From contig NZ_CP095848.1 of the NCBI RefSeq assembly GCF_023101345.1, forward strand, positions 619,501-683,500: a stretch of DNA of 64,000 nucleotides. The letters are read 5' to 3'. The translations under genes were made by a program, and so were the position numbers. Position 1 is the first letter of the stretch. Each line of letters opens with the position of its first letter. The DNA is from Hymenobacter sublimis. GTDB lineage: Bacteria; Bacteroidota; Bacteroidia; Cytophagales; Hymenobacteraceae. The notes beneath the pieces are model-generated. The model did no database searches, had not been told where the DNA came from, and worked only from the letters and a program-made list of their open reading frames with translations. Positions 1-9,607 of the stretch are shown here, piece by piece.

Positions 1-1
1 C

Positions 2-955
2 TCCCTGACTAACCAGGACCTCTACGACCATATTTTCGATGTGTTGAACTACATCGACGAGCCCTTCGCCGACTCCTCGGCGCTGGCCGTGTATATCCTC
101 AGCAAGCGCACCCGGGAAAAAGCCACGGTAGCGTTGTCGGGCGACGGGGCTGATGAGTTGTTTGGCGGCTACAATAAGCACATGGGGGAGTTTCAGGTGC
201 GTCAGGGCGGCTTTAAGGCCGAAGCCGTAACAGGCTTAAACCTGCTGTGGGACGTGCTACCTAAGTCACGCAATTCATTTTTTGGCAACAAAGTGCGGCA
301 GTTTCAGCGCTTCTCGCGCGGCATGCTGTCTGGCCCCAAGGACCGGTACTGGGATTGGGCTTCGTTTGCGTCCGAGAAGGATGCGCGCGCCCTATTGAGC
401 CCAGCAGCCAAACGCAAAGTTGGCAAGAAGCTGGCTGAGAAGCGCCGGAAAGATATTCTTGAAGATCTGCATGCCGACGGCGACCTGAACGAGGTGCTGC
501 TCACGGATACCAAGCTGGTGCTACCCTACGACATGCTCACCAAGGTAGACCTGATGAGCATGGCTAATTCCCTGGAGGTGCGCCCGCCCTTCCTCGACCC
601 TAATGTCGTACGCTTCGCTTTTTCCATCCCCGTTTCCAGCAAAATCGATGGGAAGATGAAAAAGAAGATTGTGCAGGATGCCTTCCGGCCTATGCTGCCC
701 GGGGAGTTGTACAAGCGGCCTAAGCACGGCTTCGAGGTACCATTGCTAAAGTGGTTTCGTGGGGAGCTTCGCCCCTTAATTGAGGACGACTTGCTTTCCG
801 ACGGGTTCATTGAGGCCCAAGGCGTGTTCGATGTCGAAGCTATTCGCGGGCTGAAGAGGCAGCTTTTCTCCTCCAGCCCCGGCGACGTGCACGCCCGCAT
901 TTGGGCCCTGATTGTGTTCCAGTGGTGGTGGAAAAAGCATATGATGGCTGCCTAG
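2..955 (+). CDS. asnB: Asparagine synthase (glutamine-hydrolysing), C-terminal part
   Basis: The gene runs in from the left edge; the reading frame is open from base 2, so only about 317 C-terminal residues are visible. This is the synthetase half, which activates aspartate (or another carboxylate) with ATP and transfers ammonia made by an N-terminal glutaminase domain. Visible motifs are YIDEPFADSSA, the family motif SGDGADELFGGY, and DMLTKVDLMSMANSLEVRPPFLD, which lines the substrate site. The glutaminase domain and first ATP loop (SGGxDS) lie outside the window. Homologues at the head of glycan loci often amidate sugar carboxylates rather than serve general asparagine supply, so a role in glycan decoration is possible but inferred. 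Confidence 0.88.
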   Translation, partial: SLTNQDLYDHIFDVLNYIDEPFADSSALAVYILSKRTREKATVALSGDGADELFGGYNKHMGEFQVRQGGFKAEAVTGLNLLWDVLPKSRNSFFGNKVRQFQRFSRGMLSGPKDRYWDWASFASEKDARALLSPAAKRKVGKKLAEKRRKDILEDLHADGDLNEVLLTDTKLVLPYDMLTKVDLMSMANSLEVRPPFLDPNVVRFAFSIPVSSKIDGKMKKKIVQDAFRPMLPGELYKRPKHGFEVPLLKWFRGELRPLIEDDLLSDGFIEAQGVFDVEAIRGLKRQLFSSSPGDVHARIWALIVFQWWWKKHMMAA

Positions 956-1029
956 TAGTTTATACAGTCTCTCTTGAATCTGTCACCTAGCGTTATTGTA
1001 TCGCACTACGTTTCTCCTTGTTTCTGAGT

Positions 1030-1761
1030 ATGGCTCCAACAGTCCCCGCGCGTAAGCTTTCCATCATCATTCCGGCCTACAACGAGGGAGCAACTATCCA
1101 CCTTATTCTGGACCAGATTAAGCAGGTGCAATTGTTGGGAGGCTTTACCAAAGAAGTGCTGATTGTAAACGACTGCTCCCGGGATAACACAGAAGAAGCG
1201 GTTCAGCGCTACGTAGCTAGCAACCCAGAGCTGGCAATACAGTATTATAAGCACGACGTAAATCAGGGAAAAGGCGCGGCTTTGCATACCGGCATTCGAA
1301 AAGCCACCGGTGACTACATCATCATCCAAGACGCTGACTTGGAGTATGATCCGGAGGAATACAACGTCCTACTGCGTCCCGTGCTACGGGGCGTGGCAGA
1401 TGTGGTGTATGGCTCCCGCTTTATTGGCGGTAAGCCGCACCGGATTCTATTCTTTTGGCACAGCATCGGCAACCACTGGCTAACTATGCTCAGCAATGCC
1501 TTCTCCAACCTGAACCTAACCGATATGGAGACCTGCTACAAGCTCTTCCGGCGCGATATTGTACAGGGACTTCAACTGGAAGAAAAGCGCTTCGGCTTCG
1601 AGCCGGAAGTAACCATCAAAATGGCGCGGGTGCCCAATGTGCGCATCTACGAAGTAGGCATCAGCTACTACGGCCGGACCTACGCCGAAGGTAAAAAAAT
1701 AGGGTGGCGCGACGGGTTTCGTGCCATCTACTGCATTCTCAAGTACGGCCTGTTTGCGTAA
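1030..1761 (+). CDS. GT2 glycosyltransferase, polyprenyl-phosphate sugar synthase-like
   Basis: This 243-residue protein is a GT-A fold glycosyltransferase of family 2. The N-terminus reads [15 protein letters not shown], followed by VNDCSRDNT and the metal-binding QDADLEYDP segment. [14 protein letters not shown] is typical of the dolichyl/polyprenyl-phosphate mannose or glucose synthase subgroup. There is no obvious C-terminal membrane pair, so it is probably a peripheral enzyme that loads a sugar onto undecaprenyl phosphate on the cytoplasmic face. The start is placed at the ATG at 1030; a TTG four codons earlier is possible. It lies 74 bases after the asparagine synthase gene and leads into ugd, so it is probably co-transcribed. 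The donor sugar cannot be read from sequence. Confidence 0.87.
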   Translation: MAPTVPARKLSIIIPAYNEGATIHLILDQIKQVQLLGGFTKEVLIVNDCSRDNTEEAVQRYVASNPELAIQYYKHDVNQGKGAALHTGIRKATGDYIIIQDADLEYDPEEYNVLLRPVLRGVADVVYGSRFIGGKPHRILFFWHSIGNHWLTMLSNAFSNLNLTDMETCYKLFRRDIVQGLQLEEKRFGFEPEVTIKMARVPNVRIYEVGISYYGRTYAEGKKIGWRDGFRAIYCILKYGLFA

Positions 1762-1817
1762 CCCTACACGCCCTCTCATCACAGTAGCATTCTAAAATTT
1801 ACATACCTCTTCTTCAT

Positions 1818-3155
1818 ATGAAAATCGCAGTAGTAGGCACCGGCTATGTCGGCCTTGTAACAGGCACTTGTTTTGCCGAGGTAGGCATCGATGTGACATG
1901 CATCGACATTGATCAGCGCAAGATTGACAACCTGCACAAAGGTATTTTGCCCATCTATGAGCCGGGCCTGGAAGAAATGGTGTCGCGCAATGTGGCTGCA
2001 GGCCGCCTGCACTTCTCCACTAACATCAGCGAGGCCATCAAAGGCTGCGATGTGGCCTTTATTGCGGTAGGCACGCCTCCTGGCGAAGATGGTTCGGCTG
2101 ACTTGAAGTACGTACTGGCCGTGGCTCGCAGCATCGGTGAAAACATGAACAGCTACGGCGTTATCGTGACCAAGAGTACGGTGCCGGTTGGCACGGCTGC
2201 CAAGGTGCGCAAGGAAATTGAAGATGCCTTAGCTAAGCGCGGCGAAAACATCGAATTTGATGTTGCTTCTAATCCCGAATTCCTAAAAGAAGGTGCTGCT
2301 ATTGACGACTTCCTCAAGCCTGACCGCATTGTAGTAGGAGTTTCGTCGGAGCGGGCTGAGGAGGTAATGAGCCGCCTGTACAAGCCCTTCTTGCTTAATG
2401 GTCATCCCATTATCTTCATGGATATTCCGTCGGCTGAAATGACGAAATATGCGGCCAACTCCATGCTGGCTACCAAAATTTCGTTCATGAACGACATCGC
2501 CAACCTGTGCGAAATCATGGGCGCTGACGTGAACATGGTCCGCAAGGGTATTGGCTCTGATGCCCGAATTGGCACCAAATTCATCTACCCTGGTATCGGC
2601 TATGGTGGTTCTTGCTTCCCTAAGGACGTAAAAGCTCTGATTAAAACCGCCGCAGAAAATGGCTACCAAATGCAAGTGCTGCAAGCCGTAGAAGGTGTCA
2701 ACGAAGCCCAAAAGGAGGTACTGTTTAATAAGGTAAAAAACCACTTCGGCGGCGACCTGAACGGAAAGAAAATAGCCATTTGGGGCTTGTCGTTTAAGCC
2801 CAAAACGGACGACATGCGCGAAGCACCTTCCTTGGTAATCATCGACAAGTTGCTAGCTGAGGGCTGCACAGTTACAGCTTATGACCCAGTAGCTATGGAA
2901 GAGGCCAAGCACTCCCTCGGCGACCGGATAACTTACGCCAAGGACCAAATGGAGGCCTTGATTGATGCCGACGCTCTGCTCGTGGTTACGGAGTGGCCTG
3001 AGTTCCGCGTGCCAAACTTCGATGTAATGAGCCGCTTGCTGAAACAGAAGGTTATCTTCGACGGACGCAACATTTACGATGCCGCTGAACTGCGGGCTGC
3101 TGGTTACGCTTACCATTGCATCGGCATCAAAACGGCTCACCACGAGCCCGCTTAA
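1818..3155 (+). CDS. ugd: UDP-glucose 6-dehydrogenase
   Basis: This 445-residue enzyme oxidises UDP-glucose to UDP-glucuronate with two NAD+. The N-terminal Rossmann domain starts MKIAVVGTGYVGLVTG. STVPVGTA and SNPEFLKEGAAIDDFLKPDR follow. The catalytic cysteine is Cys266 in GYGGSCFPKD, and the C-terminal UDP-binding domain contains IWGLSFKPKTDDMREAPS. Length and motif order are normal for the UDP-glucose/GDP-mannose dehydrogenase family. It is followed 45 bases later by a UDP-glucuronate decarboxylase-like gene, so the pair probably makes UDP-glucuronate and UDP-xylose as donors for the glycosyltransferases downstream. Confidence 0.95.
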   Translation: MKIAVVGTGYVGLVTGTCFAEVGIDVTCIDIDQRKIDNLHKGILPIYEPGLEEMVSRNVAAGRLHFSTNISEAIKGCDVAFIAVGTPPGEDGSADLKYVLAVARSIGENMNSYGVIVTKSTVPVGTAAKVRKEIEDALAKRGENIEFDVASNPEFLKEGAAIDDFLKPDRIVVGVSSERAEEVMSRLYKPFLLNGHPIIFMDIPSAEMTKYAANSMLATKISFMNDIANLCEIMGADVNMVRKGIGSDARIGTKFIYPGIGYGGSCFPKDVKALIKTAAENGYQMQVLQAVEGVNEAQKEVLFNKVKNHFGGDLNGKKIAIWGLSFKPKTDDMREAPSLVIIDKLLAEGCTVTAYDPVAMEEAKHSLGDRITYAKDQMEALIDADALLVVTEWPEFRVPNFDVMSRLLKQKVIFDGRNIYDAAELRAAGYAYHCIGIKTAHHEPA

Positions 3156-3200
3156 TCTGCGGATAAGCATCTTTTTTTACCTCGGTTACTTCTTACTTAC

Positions 3201-4187
3201 ATGTCAGATAAGAAACGCGTATTAATCACCGGCGGGGCAGGCTTTCTAGGCTCCCACCTCTGCGACCGGTTCTTGGCGGAAGGCTACCACGTCATTGCCA
3301 TGGATAACCTCGTGACGGGTGATTTAGAAAACATCCAGCATTTGTTTGGCAAAGAGAACTTTGAGTTTCATCATCATGATGTATCAAAGTTTGTATTTGT
3401 ACCCGGCAAGCTGGATTACATTCTGCACTTCGCCTCACCTGCTTCGCCCATTGACTACCTTAAGATTCCCATTCAGACGCTGAAGGTGGGCTCACTAGGC
3501 ACCCATAACCTGTTGGGCTTAGCCCGTGTAAAGGGTGCCCGGATGCTAATTGCCAGCACCTCGGAAGTGTACGGCGACCCAGAAATTCACCCCCAGGTTG
3601 AAGAATACTTCGGTAACGTAAACCCCGTGGGACCCCGCGGTTGCTATGATGAAGCCAAGCGCTTCCAGGAGGCCATCACCATGGCTTATCATAACCACCA
3701 TGGCCTGGAGACCCGCATTGTGCGCATCTTCAACACCTATGGCCCGCGCATGCGCCTCAACGACGGTCGCGTATTGCCGGCTTTCCTCTCGCAGGCCCTG
3801 CGTGGCGAGAACCTAACGGTATTCGGCGATGGTTCGCAAACCCGCTCGTTCTGCTACGTGGATGATCTAGTAGATGGCATCTACCGTCTGCTGCTGAGCG
3901 ACTATCACTTGCCTGTGAACATTGGCAACCCGTCGGAAATCACCATTAAGGAGTTCGGCGAGGAAATTGCCCGCCTTACTGGCGTGGAGTTCAAGCCCGA
4001 TTACCGGCCTCTGCCGGAAAACGACCCTATGAAGCGCCGGCCTGACATCACCAAAGCCAAAGAGGTGCTGGGCTGGGAGCCGAAGGTAGACCGTGCGGAA
4101 GGGTTGCGTCGTACTTTAGAGTACTTCCGGGAGCATGTGCCCGGTGTGATTACTGGTCAGGTAAATAACACCCCACGCACGTTCTAG
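3201..4187 (+). CDS. UDP-glucuronate decarboxylase (UDP-xylose synthase)
   Basis: This 328-residue extended short-chain dehydrogenase is closest in character to UXS enzymes, which convert UDP-glucuronate to UDP-xylose using tightly bound NAD+. It shows the Rossmann motif [10 protein letters not shown] near residue 10. The segment [19 protein letters not shown] and [14 protein letters not shown] are characteristic of UXS. The catalytic pair is Tyr149/Lys153 in [11 protein letters not shown], followed by [10 protein letters not shown] and [17 protein letters not shown]. The gene directly follows ugd, which supplies the substrate. A dTDP-glucose 4,6-dehydratase role is less likely because the UXS-type segments are present. 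Confidence 0.9.
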   Translation: MSDKKRVLITGGAGFLGSHLCDRFLAEGYHVIAMDNLVTGDLENIQHLFGKENFEFHHHDVSKFVFVPGKLDYILHFASPASPIDYLKIPIQTLKVGSLGTHNLLGLARVKGARMLIASTSEVYGDPEIHPQVEEYFGNVNPVGPRGCYDEAKRFQEAITMAYHNHHGLETRIVRIFNTYGPRMRLNDGRVLPAFLSQALRGENLTVFGDGSQTRSFCYVDDLVDGIYRLLLSDYHLPVNIGNPSEITIKEFGEEIARLTGVEFKPDYRPLPENDPMKRRPDITKAKEVLGWEPKVDRAEGLRRTLEYFREHVPGVITGQVNNTPRTF

Positions 4188-4204
4188 AGCCTTCCCCGAC
4201 GTTT

Positions 4205-4612
4205 ATGCAGAAGCCACATCTAATTGAGTTTCCAAAGCTGGGTGCCTCCGATATCGGCTACATTTCCGTTGGGGAAGCTAACGGGCTTATTCCGTTCCCA
4301 ATAGAACGTACTTTCTGGACTTACTTTACACCTGAGAATATTGTACGAGGCCGTCATGCACACCATGCGACCGAACAGGTACTTATTGCAGTAGCTGGGC
4401 GGATTATTGTCACGACGGAAATGCCCGACGGCGAAGTGCAAACTTTTGTGCTAGAGTCGCCACATGTAGGCGTGTACATTCCCCCCAATGCTTGGCACAC
4501 TATGCAGTACTCACATACCGCCGTACAAGTAGTATTTGCCTCTACCTCTTACCAAGAGCATGATTATATCCGCCAATACGAAGACTTTAAGCGGATATGG
4601 GGCCACAAGTAA
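4205..4612 (+). CDS. dTDP-4-oxo-6-deoxyglucose 3,4-ketoisomerase (FdtA/QdtA, WxcM-like cupin)
   Basis: This 135-residue single-domain cupin belongs to the FdtA/QdtA/WxcM C-terminal family, which moves the keto group of dTDP-4-keto-6-deoxyglucose from C4 to C3. Typical motifs are RTFWTYFTPENIVRGRHAH, with the family's RGxHAH element, EQVLIAVAGRI, and VYIPPNAWHTM. The product would be the substrate of a 3-aminotransferase, and an FdtB/QdtB-type enzyme lies at 10715-11818. Whether the isomer has galacto (Fuc3N) or gluco (Qui3N) configuration cannot be read here. The 3' end overlaps the next gene by 16 bases, implying translational coupling. Confidence 0.85.
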   Translation: MQKPHLIEFPKLGASDIGYISVGEANGLIPFPIERTFWTYFTPENIVRGRHAHHATEQVLIAVAGRIIVTTEMPDGEVQTFVLESPHVGVYIPPNAWHTMQYSHTAVQVVFASTSYQEHDYIRQYEDFKRIWGHK

Positions 4613-5544
4613 GGGTCGACCTAATAGCGGCCCGGGCTGATAAGCTCTTCTTCTATTCGCCTTACAATTTCCTGCGCAAGCTTGATGTAGATACGCAGCA
4701 GCGGCTGTTCGGTACCGGTTTAGCCGAGCAGTACGCTACTGACGCGTCGCATCGTATTTTCGAATTTGAACATCAGGGAGTTACTGTTCAATTTTTGTAC
4801 GCCTATCTGGCCTGGGACAGTGCATTTTTCAAAGCGGAGATATATAAGGTATTTACAGCTCTTTTTACTAATACTGTTTCAGCTGCGGTTTTAGCTGTCG
4901 CCGGGCATGCGTTTCGCCAACACCTTCGACAGCAAGGAGCCGCCTACTGTTTTGCTGAACTGCCCGCTGAAGATACCCGTGTCGCTCAGGCACTGGGCGA
5001 CACGGGCTGGCGCTTGATAGAAACTCGATTGTTGTTCTTTCACGATGAAGTAGCCTCTTTTAATCAGCCCCGCTATCCCGTTCGCGTGGCCCGGCCTGAG
5101 GAAGCCGCTGCCATAGGTCAAATTTCGGCAGCGGCCCGCAATGAATACGACCGCTTTCACGCTGACCGGTGGTTCGGTGATGAGTTAGGTGACCAGTTTC
5201 TGGCGCGTTATGCTTCGGCTTCCGTCGAAGGTTATTGCGACGCCGTGTTGGTACCGAATGAGGCCGGTTTGCCCCTCGATTCCTTCTTAGCTATCAGCGA
5301 TCTGCAGGCACATGGCCAGCAACTCAACACTGGTTTGTCACGTGTAGTGCTCACCGCCGTAGGCCCCTCTAACCGGGGCTGGCACCTGAAGCTGGTGTCG
5401 GAAACTGTGCAGCGGGCTCGACAAAAGGAAGTGGAGTACGTTTTGATGACTACTCAGGTCACCAATCGGGCTGTGTTTCGCACTAGCGAGAAACTTGGCT
5501 TTAAACTTGGGGGCTCAAGCTGTGTTTTGGCTTGCTCTTTTTAA
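4597..5544 (+). CDS. GNAT acyltransferase, WecD-like
   Basis: This 315-residue protein has a C-terminal GNAT fold and a divergent N-terminal region. ARPEEAAAIGQIS opens the acyltransferase domain, ADRWF and a DAVLVP-like strand follow, and GPSNRGWHLKLVSETVQRA matches the acetyl-CoA-binding helix region. VTNRAVFRTSEKLGFKLG is the usual GNAT C-terminal motif. The layout resembles WecD/RffC, which N-acetylates dTDP-Fuc4N. A WecE-type 4-aminotransferase at 24505-25674 could supply that substrate, and the FdtA/FdtB pathway offers a second candidate amino sugar. The start overlaps the ketoisomerase gene by 16 bases. The family call is firm; the substrate is inferred. Confidence 0.7.
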   Translation: MGPQVRVDLIAARADKLFFYSPYNFLRKLDVDTQQRLFGTGLAEQYATDASHRIFEFEHQGVTVQFLYAYLAWDSAFFKAEIYKVFTALFTNTVSAAVLAVAGHAFRQHLRQQGAAYCFAELPAEDTRVAQALGDTGWRLIETRLLFFHDEVASFNQPRYPVRVARPEEAAAIGQISAAARNEYDRFHADRWFGDELGDQFLARYASASVEGYCDAVLVPNEAGLPLDSFLAISDLQAHGQQLNTGLSRVVLTAVGPSNRGWHLKLVSETVQRARQKEVEYVLMTTQVTNRAVFRTSEKLGFKLGGSSCVLACSF

Positions 5545-5707
5545 CAATAATCTAGCTTATTGTTAGCAGGAAATGTGACGTCGCTGTTATGTCTTATATT
5601 ATTCTTTGTGCTATGTACAAATTATTCACTAGCTCAATAAGTACATCCGTCTTTCTTACCGTCATTATTCATCTGTTTTAGCCAACATACGGCCACTAAA
5701 AAAGCTC

Positions 5708-6655
5708 ATGCCCAAGTTGTCAGTAATCATCCCTTGTTATTATAATGAGGCAAATGTGCCCGTTACGGTCAAAGAGTTAATCGACAATGAAGTCCGTTTT
5801 CCAACTGGGGTAGAATTTGAATACATATTCGTGGATGATGGTTCGGGCGACCAGACGCTACAGGCTTTGATAGCGGCTCACGATCAATATCCTGACCGCA
5901 TACGAGTGATAAAATTAGCTGGCAACGTTGGTTCTTACAACGCTATTGTTGCCGGTATTGCTCATGCTACTGGCGATTGTTTATCTGTAATTACTGCCGA
6001 TATGCAGGATCCACCTGAGTTAATGGTACAGATGTATGACTATTGGCAAAAGGGTTTCAAACTGGTGATAGGTAACCGACAAGACCGAGAGGAAACTGGC
6101 TTTTCCAAGTGGTTTGCTCAAGCCTTTCATTGGCTGATGAAGCGATTAGCCTTAAGCAATATTCCAGACGGCGGGTTTGATTTTGTATTCTTTGATCGGC
6201 AAGTAGCCGACGAGGTTACTAAGATGCATGAACGCAATAGCAATGTGTTCTACCTCATGATTTGGTTAGGGTTCGCATACGTTAACATTCCGTATGTGCG
6301 TCGCAAACGCCAAATAGGAACTTCACGGTGGACTATTTCAAAAAAAATAAAGCTGTTAATTGATTCACTGCTTTCTTTTTCCTTTTTTCCAATACGTGCT
6401 ATTTCTGTAACTGGTTTAGGGCTAGGAGTTATTGCTCTAATCTATGGTATATACATTATAGGATTAAAAATATTGGATCCTCAAGGCCCGCAAGGTTGGA
6501 CCACATTAATGGTGGTTGTGCTATTTATATCTGCCTTTCAAATGGTCGCGCTAGGTATAATAGGTGAATATGTGTGGCGCTCTATGGATGCTGCCCGTAG
6601 TCGCCCCTTGTATGTTGTCAGTGAAATTTATGGTTTCACAAAGAGTAAATCTTAA
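5708..6655 (+). CDS. Membrane GT2 glycosyltransferase (ArnC/GtrB-like)
   Basis: This 315-residue protein has a GT2 catalytic domain (KLSVIIPCYYNEANV, FVDDGSGDQT, TADMQDPPELM) and two C-terminal membrane helices at about residues 230-255 and 270-295. It ends GEYVWRSMDAARSRPLYVV, a signature of the ArnC/GtrB group that makes polyprenyl-phosphate-linked sugars. It lies 18 bases before a GT-C-like membrane protein. This suggests the classic pair in which the GT2 loads a sugar onto undecaprenyl phosphate and the GT-C transfers it outside the cytoplasmic membrane. Base composition is much more AT-rich than the upstream genes, suggesting acquisition from another source. Confidence 0.85.
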   Translation: MPKLSVIIPCYYNEANVPVTVKELIDNEVRFPTGVEFEYIFVDDGSGDQTLQALIAAHDQYPDRIRVIKLAGNVGSYNAIVAGIAHATGDCLSVITADMQDPPELMVQMYDYWQKGFKLVIGNRQDREETGFSKWFAQAFHWLMKRLALSNIPDGGFDFVFFDRQVADEVTKMHERNSNVFYLMIWLGFAYVNIPYVRRKRQIGTSRWTISKKIKLLIDSLLSFSFFPIRAISVTGLGLGVIALIYGIYIIGLKILDPQGPQGWTTLMVVVLFISAFQMVALGIIGEYVWRSMDAARSRPLYVVSEIYGFTKSKS

Positions 6656-6673
6656 GTATTGCTTTATAAGATA

Positions 6674-8197
6674 ATGATTGGTTTTATAGACATGAAAAAA
6701 ATAACGACTTTGTTGCTGCTTGATTCTGTCAAGAAAAAAATACAGCTAATTCCGTTTTCGAAAGCATTTTTGTTTTGCTGTCTTATAAAAATAATAATTT
6801 CTTTCTTTGTTTATGGAACTAATATGTATTTTGGAGATGGGAAATACTTTCTTATAGAAGGTGATACACTGTCTTATACAGAGCCAATCGACAACTTATT
6901 AAAATATGGAAACTATGTAGGTGATAAGAAACTTATTGACTCTTATGCAGGCCGTATGCCTGCAGTTGGAGCTGTTTATTTGTGTTTTAGGTTGTTTTTG
7001 AATCCCTTGCACTCAATGGTTGCATACTGTTTAGCTCAGTATTTGTGCTCATTTGTTAGTATGTATCTGGTTGGTAAAATTATGTTAAGGCTAGATTACG
7101 GAAAATATTATGCTTTCATTGCTATGATGCTTTTTGCTTTGAGTACCTTTTTGTTAAAATATGACGTAGTTGTTTTGGGTGAAAGTTTTGCGGTAATCAC
7201 AGTATTGTCAAGCTTTTATTTTATATGCAAAGTATTAAATAATCGACGATTAACATATGTTTTTTTTATAGGTGTCACGTTAGCAATAGCTGTATTTTTT
7301 AGGCCTTTTTTGGTTTTGATTTTCCCAGCAGTAGGTTTTTATCTTATCTGGCATTTCCATACTCTTGGAGAAGATGTCAAGCGTATTTTGCTTATGTTAT
7401 CAATCTTTTCTTTGCCTTTTATCATTTTAGATTCACTTTGGGTAGCGCGAAACTGGCCAATATATAAAAGGATCATACCGTTGCAGTCCACTGTATGGGC
7501 TGGATATGATACAAAGGAAAGCTATAAATCATTAGTGGGTCTCTGTACCTCGCTTGGCTACGAAGCTGCCTTTTGGGAGAGAAATTCTGCGATGGATTGG
7601 TTCGTAGGTTATAGCTCACCTAACCCTAAATTCGTTTGGAGTCAAAACGATTTCACTCGTTTGTATAATATGGATACTTTGCAGGTTATAAAAGAAACGT
7701 ATAGAAATTTACCTCTTCCGTCTAAACAAAATCGAATCCAACACCGTCAAGATTCTATGTTAGTTAATAGAATTAATGCTTACAAGGACTCTTATAAAGA
7801 AGAAAAACCAGTCAGATACCATATTATCAATAGAATTAAGATACTTTATATTCTTGTATTTAAGAATGCTGTTGCAGTTATTTTTACTAGATCATTTAGT
7901 GACCTGCCTATGATTCATAGAATTTTTAAAGTACTCTCATACATATTCTATGTGTTGACAGTAGGGTTAGGTTTTATTTCTGTTTTATTCATTTGGAAAC
8001 ATGATAAGAAAAAAAATATACTTGTAAAAATCGTGCCGCTGTATACAATAATTATTATAGGTATTGTGTTTCAGCAACCTGAGCAAAGGTATTTTGCTGT
8101 AGCTTACCCATTCATGTTAATAAATTTTGCCATTACTTTAAAGTATATTGGTGTGTACTTCAAAAATCATGGTTTTGTAAATATATATAATATATAG
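6674..8197 (+). CDS. Polytopic GT-C-like membrane protein (PMT/ArnT-type)
   Basis: This roughly 507-residue protein has about ten predicted membrane helices. After the first helix it carries FLIEGDTLSYTEPID, an acidic loop motif of the kind that marks the catalytic base in GT-C enzymes. GRMPAVGAVYLCFRLF and a VARNWPIYKRIIP-type extracytoplasmic segment are also typical of the PMT/ArnT (GT39/GT83) superfamily. These enzymes use polyprenyl-phosphate sugars, which the preceding GT2 could provide. The gene is strikingly AT-rich with many ATA and TTA codons. The start is uncertain: ATG at 6674, ATG at 6692 or TTG at 6659. No family member can be named with confidence. Confidence 0.7.
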   Translation: MIGFIDMKKITTLLLLDSVKKKIQLIPFSKAFLFCCLIKIIISFFVYGTNMYFGDGKYFLIEGDTLSYTEPIDNLLKYGNYVGDKKLIDSYAGRMPAVGAVYLCFRLFLNPLHSMVAYCLAQYLCSFVSMYLVGKIMLRLDYGKYYAFIAMMLFALSTFLLKYDVVVLGESFAVITVLSSFYFICKVLNNRRLTYVFFIGVTLAIAVFFRPFLVLIFPAVGFYLIWHFHTLGEDVKRILLMLSIFSLPFIILDSLWVARNWPIYKRIIPLQSTVWAGYDTKESYKSLVGLCTSLGYEAAFWERNSAMDWFVGYSSPNPKFVWSQNDFTRLYNMDTLQVIKETYRNLPLPSKQNRIQHRQDSMLVNRINAYKDSYKEEKPVRYHIINRIKILYILVFKNAVAVIFTRSFSDLPMIHRIFKVLSYIFYVLTVGLGFISVLFIWKHDKKKNILVKIVPLYTIIIIGIVFQQPEQRYFAVAYPFMLINFAITLKYIGVYFKNHGFVNIYNI

Positions 8198-8381
8198 TAA
8201 ATACTGCGCAGTAAGCCGTAATCTTAAATTTTTGGCGAATATCGACTATCAGTGCAAGAAAATTGATTTTATTATGATTTGGTTGTGATATATAAATACC
8301 TGATATCATAGATAAAATTTATAGTCCGGATTAATTCTTGCATATTAGGTTACTTAGACAGTGTGCACAGCTTCGTAATTC

Positions 8382-9368
8382 ATGTCAACCAGTTCTACCG
8401 TAATTCACATTGCCATAGCTTTTGATGAGGTGTATGTGAACCCCGTTTTTGTATTGCTAACTTCTATCTTCCTGAACAATCGGGACTGCCAGGTGCAGGT
8501 GCACGCCATTGCCACCGATGTACCGCAAGCTGCAAAGACGCGCATGGTAGAGTATGCCCGGCAGCAGGGGGGCGATATGCACTTTTACGTGATTAGTCCG
8601 GAGGTAACGCAGGGCTTTCCGGTGCCTGGGCCCGATGAGCCGGAGGCCTACATTACAATGGCGGCGTACTACCGCCTGTTCTTTCCGCGCTTAGTGCCTC
8701 AGGATATCAAGCATCTGTTGTATCTAGATATTGATATGCTGGTAGTTGGCAGCTTGGCGGAAATGTATCAGGCTGACTTAGGTGACACTGCGGTTGGCGC
8801 TGTGATGGAAGCCGAAGTGCCGTTACGCTCCGAAATAGGAATGCGCAGCCTGGAGGACTACTTCAACTCGGGTATGCTGCTAATGAATTTGCCGCCGTGG
8901 CGTGCTCAGCGCATTTCCGAGCGTGCCATTGAGGTCATTGTACGCACGCCTAAAGATGTTCTGCAATATCACGACCAGGATGCGCTGAACGTTGTCTTTC
9001 AGGGCCGCTGGCACCGGCTGGACTGCCGCTACAACCTGATGAAGGCCTACATTCCCCATGACCTGGCCAAGCGCGACTACCGCCGGTTCCTAGCCGACAA
9101 GGTCATCATCCATTACAATGGCCGCAACAAACCCTGGCACCGTGCCTGCATAAACCGCCTGCGCTTCCTGTATCCGTACTACCTGCGCAGGTCGCCGGTA
9201 GCCCGTTTTGGCCAGTATATGTCCAAGCCTCCTACCCGTGAGGCGCTTAAGCAGCTGTTTCATAGCCGTATTATGGAAACCTACTTCAACTATCCGGAGG
9301 TAGGGCAGTTATGGCGCCGGGTTAAAAGACGGCGCACGAGAGATAATAACACTGGCTTGGTAAACTAG
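8382..9368 (+). CDS. GT8 glycosyltransferase, copy 1
   Basis: This 328-residue retaining GT-A glycosyltransferase of family 8 resembles the glycogenin/LPS galactosyl- and glucosyltransferase group. The N-terminus reads VIHIAIAFDEVYVNPVFVLL. The metal-binding DxD is Asp116-Ile-Asp118 in LLYLDIDMLVVG, DYFNSGMLLMNLPPW follows, and DQDALNVVFQGRW precedes the acceptor region. The C-terminal helix resembles that of the GT8 at 9608 (TYFNYPEVG). Bases 9000-9148 are identical to a block in that paralogue although flanking sequence differs clearly, indicating recombination between them. GC-rich codon use contrasts with the AT-rich gene upstream. Donor and acceptor are unknown; UDP-glucose or UDP-galactose would be usual. 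Confidence 0.87.
   Translation: MSTSSTVIHIAIAFDEVYVNPVFVLLTSIFLNNRDCQVQVHAIATDVPQAAKTRMVEYARQQGGDMHFYVISPEVTQGFPVPGPDEPEAYITMAAYYRLFFPRLVPQDIKHLLYLDIDMLVVGSLAEMYQADLGDTAVGAVMEAEVPLRSEIGMRSLEDYFNSGMLLMNLPPWRAQRISERAIEVIVRTPKDVLQYHDQDALNVVFQGRWHRLDCRYNLMKAYIPHDLAKRDYRRFLADKVIIHYNGRNKPWHRACINRLRFLYPYYLRRSPVARFGQYMSKPPTREALKQLFHSRIMETYFNYPEVGQLWRRVKRRRTRDNNTGLVN
9000..9148 (+). repeat. 149-bp identical block, GT8 copy 1
   Basis: Every base of this segment matches 10217-10365 inside the next GT8 gene. It codes for the stretch beginning QGRWHRLDCRYNLMKAYIP and ending near KPWHRAC. Outside it the two genes diverge at many silent and non-silent positions. Confidence 0.93.
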
Positions 9369-9474
9369 CCTGGGCAAGGGGCTAGCTCAGCAGTGTCGCG
9401 TGCCGATTGAAATTTGACACAAGAAATTAATATGGCTTTTATAATATAAGCAACAAACTGGCTGTCTGCGGGTT

Positions 9475-9522
9475 AAATGGCGAATGGTTCTGCTTTACAA
9501 GCAGAACCATTCGCCATTTTTT
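9475..9522 (+). terminator. Intrinsic terminator after GT8 copy 1
   Basis: A perfect 19-bp stem (9475-9493 with 9501-9519) closes a 7-base loop and is followed by a T run. It lies about 105 bases after the stop of the GT8 gene. It separates the first part of the glycan locus from the second GT8 gene, which would then need its own promoter. The stem also has an A run on its 5' side, so it could work in both directions. Confidence 0.8.
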
Positions 9523-9607
9523 GGTTCCGAGCTTGGGGGCACTATATACGTTCTGGTTTTTCAGGCCGTTACTAAAGTGATTTTGTTTACTCAAAACTGC
9601 TTTGCAC

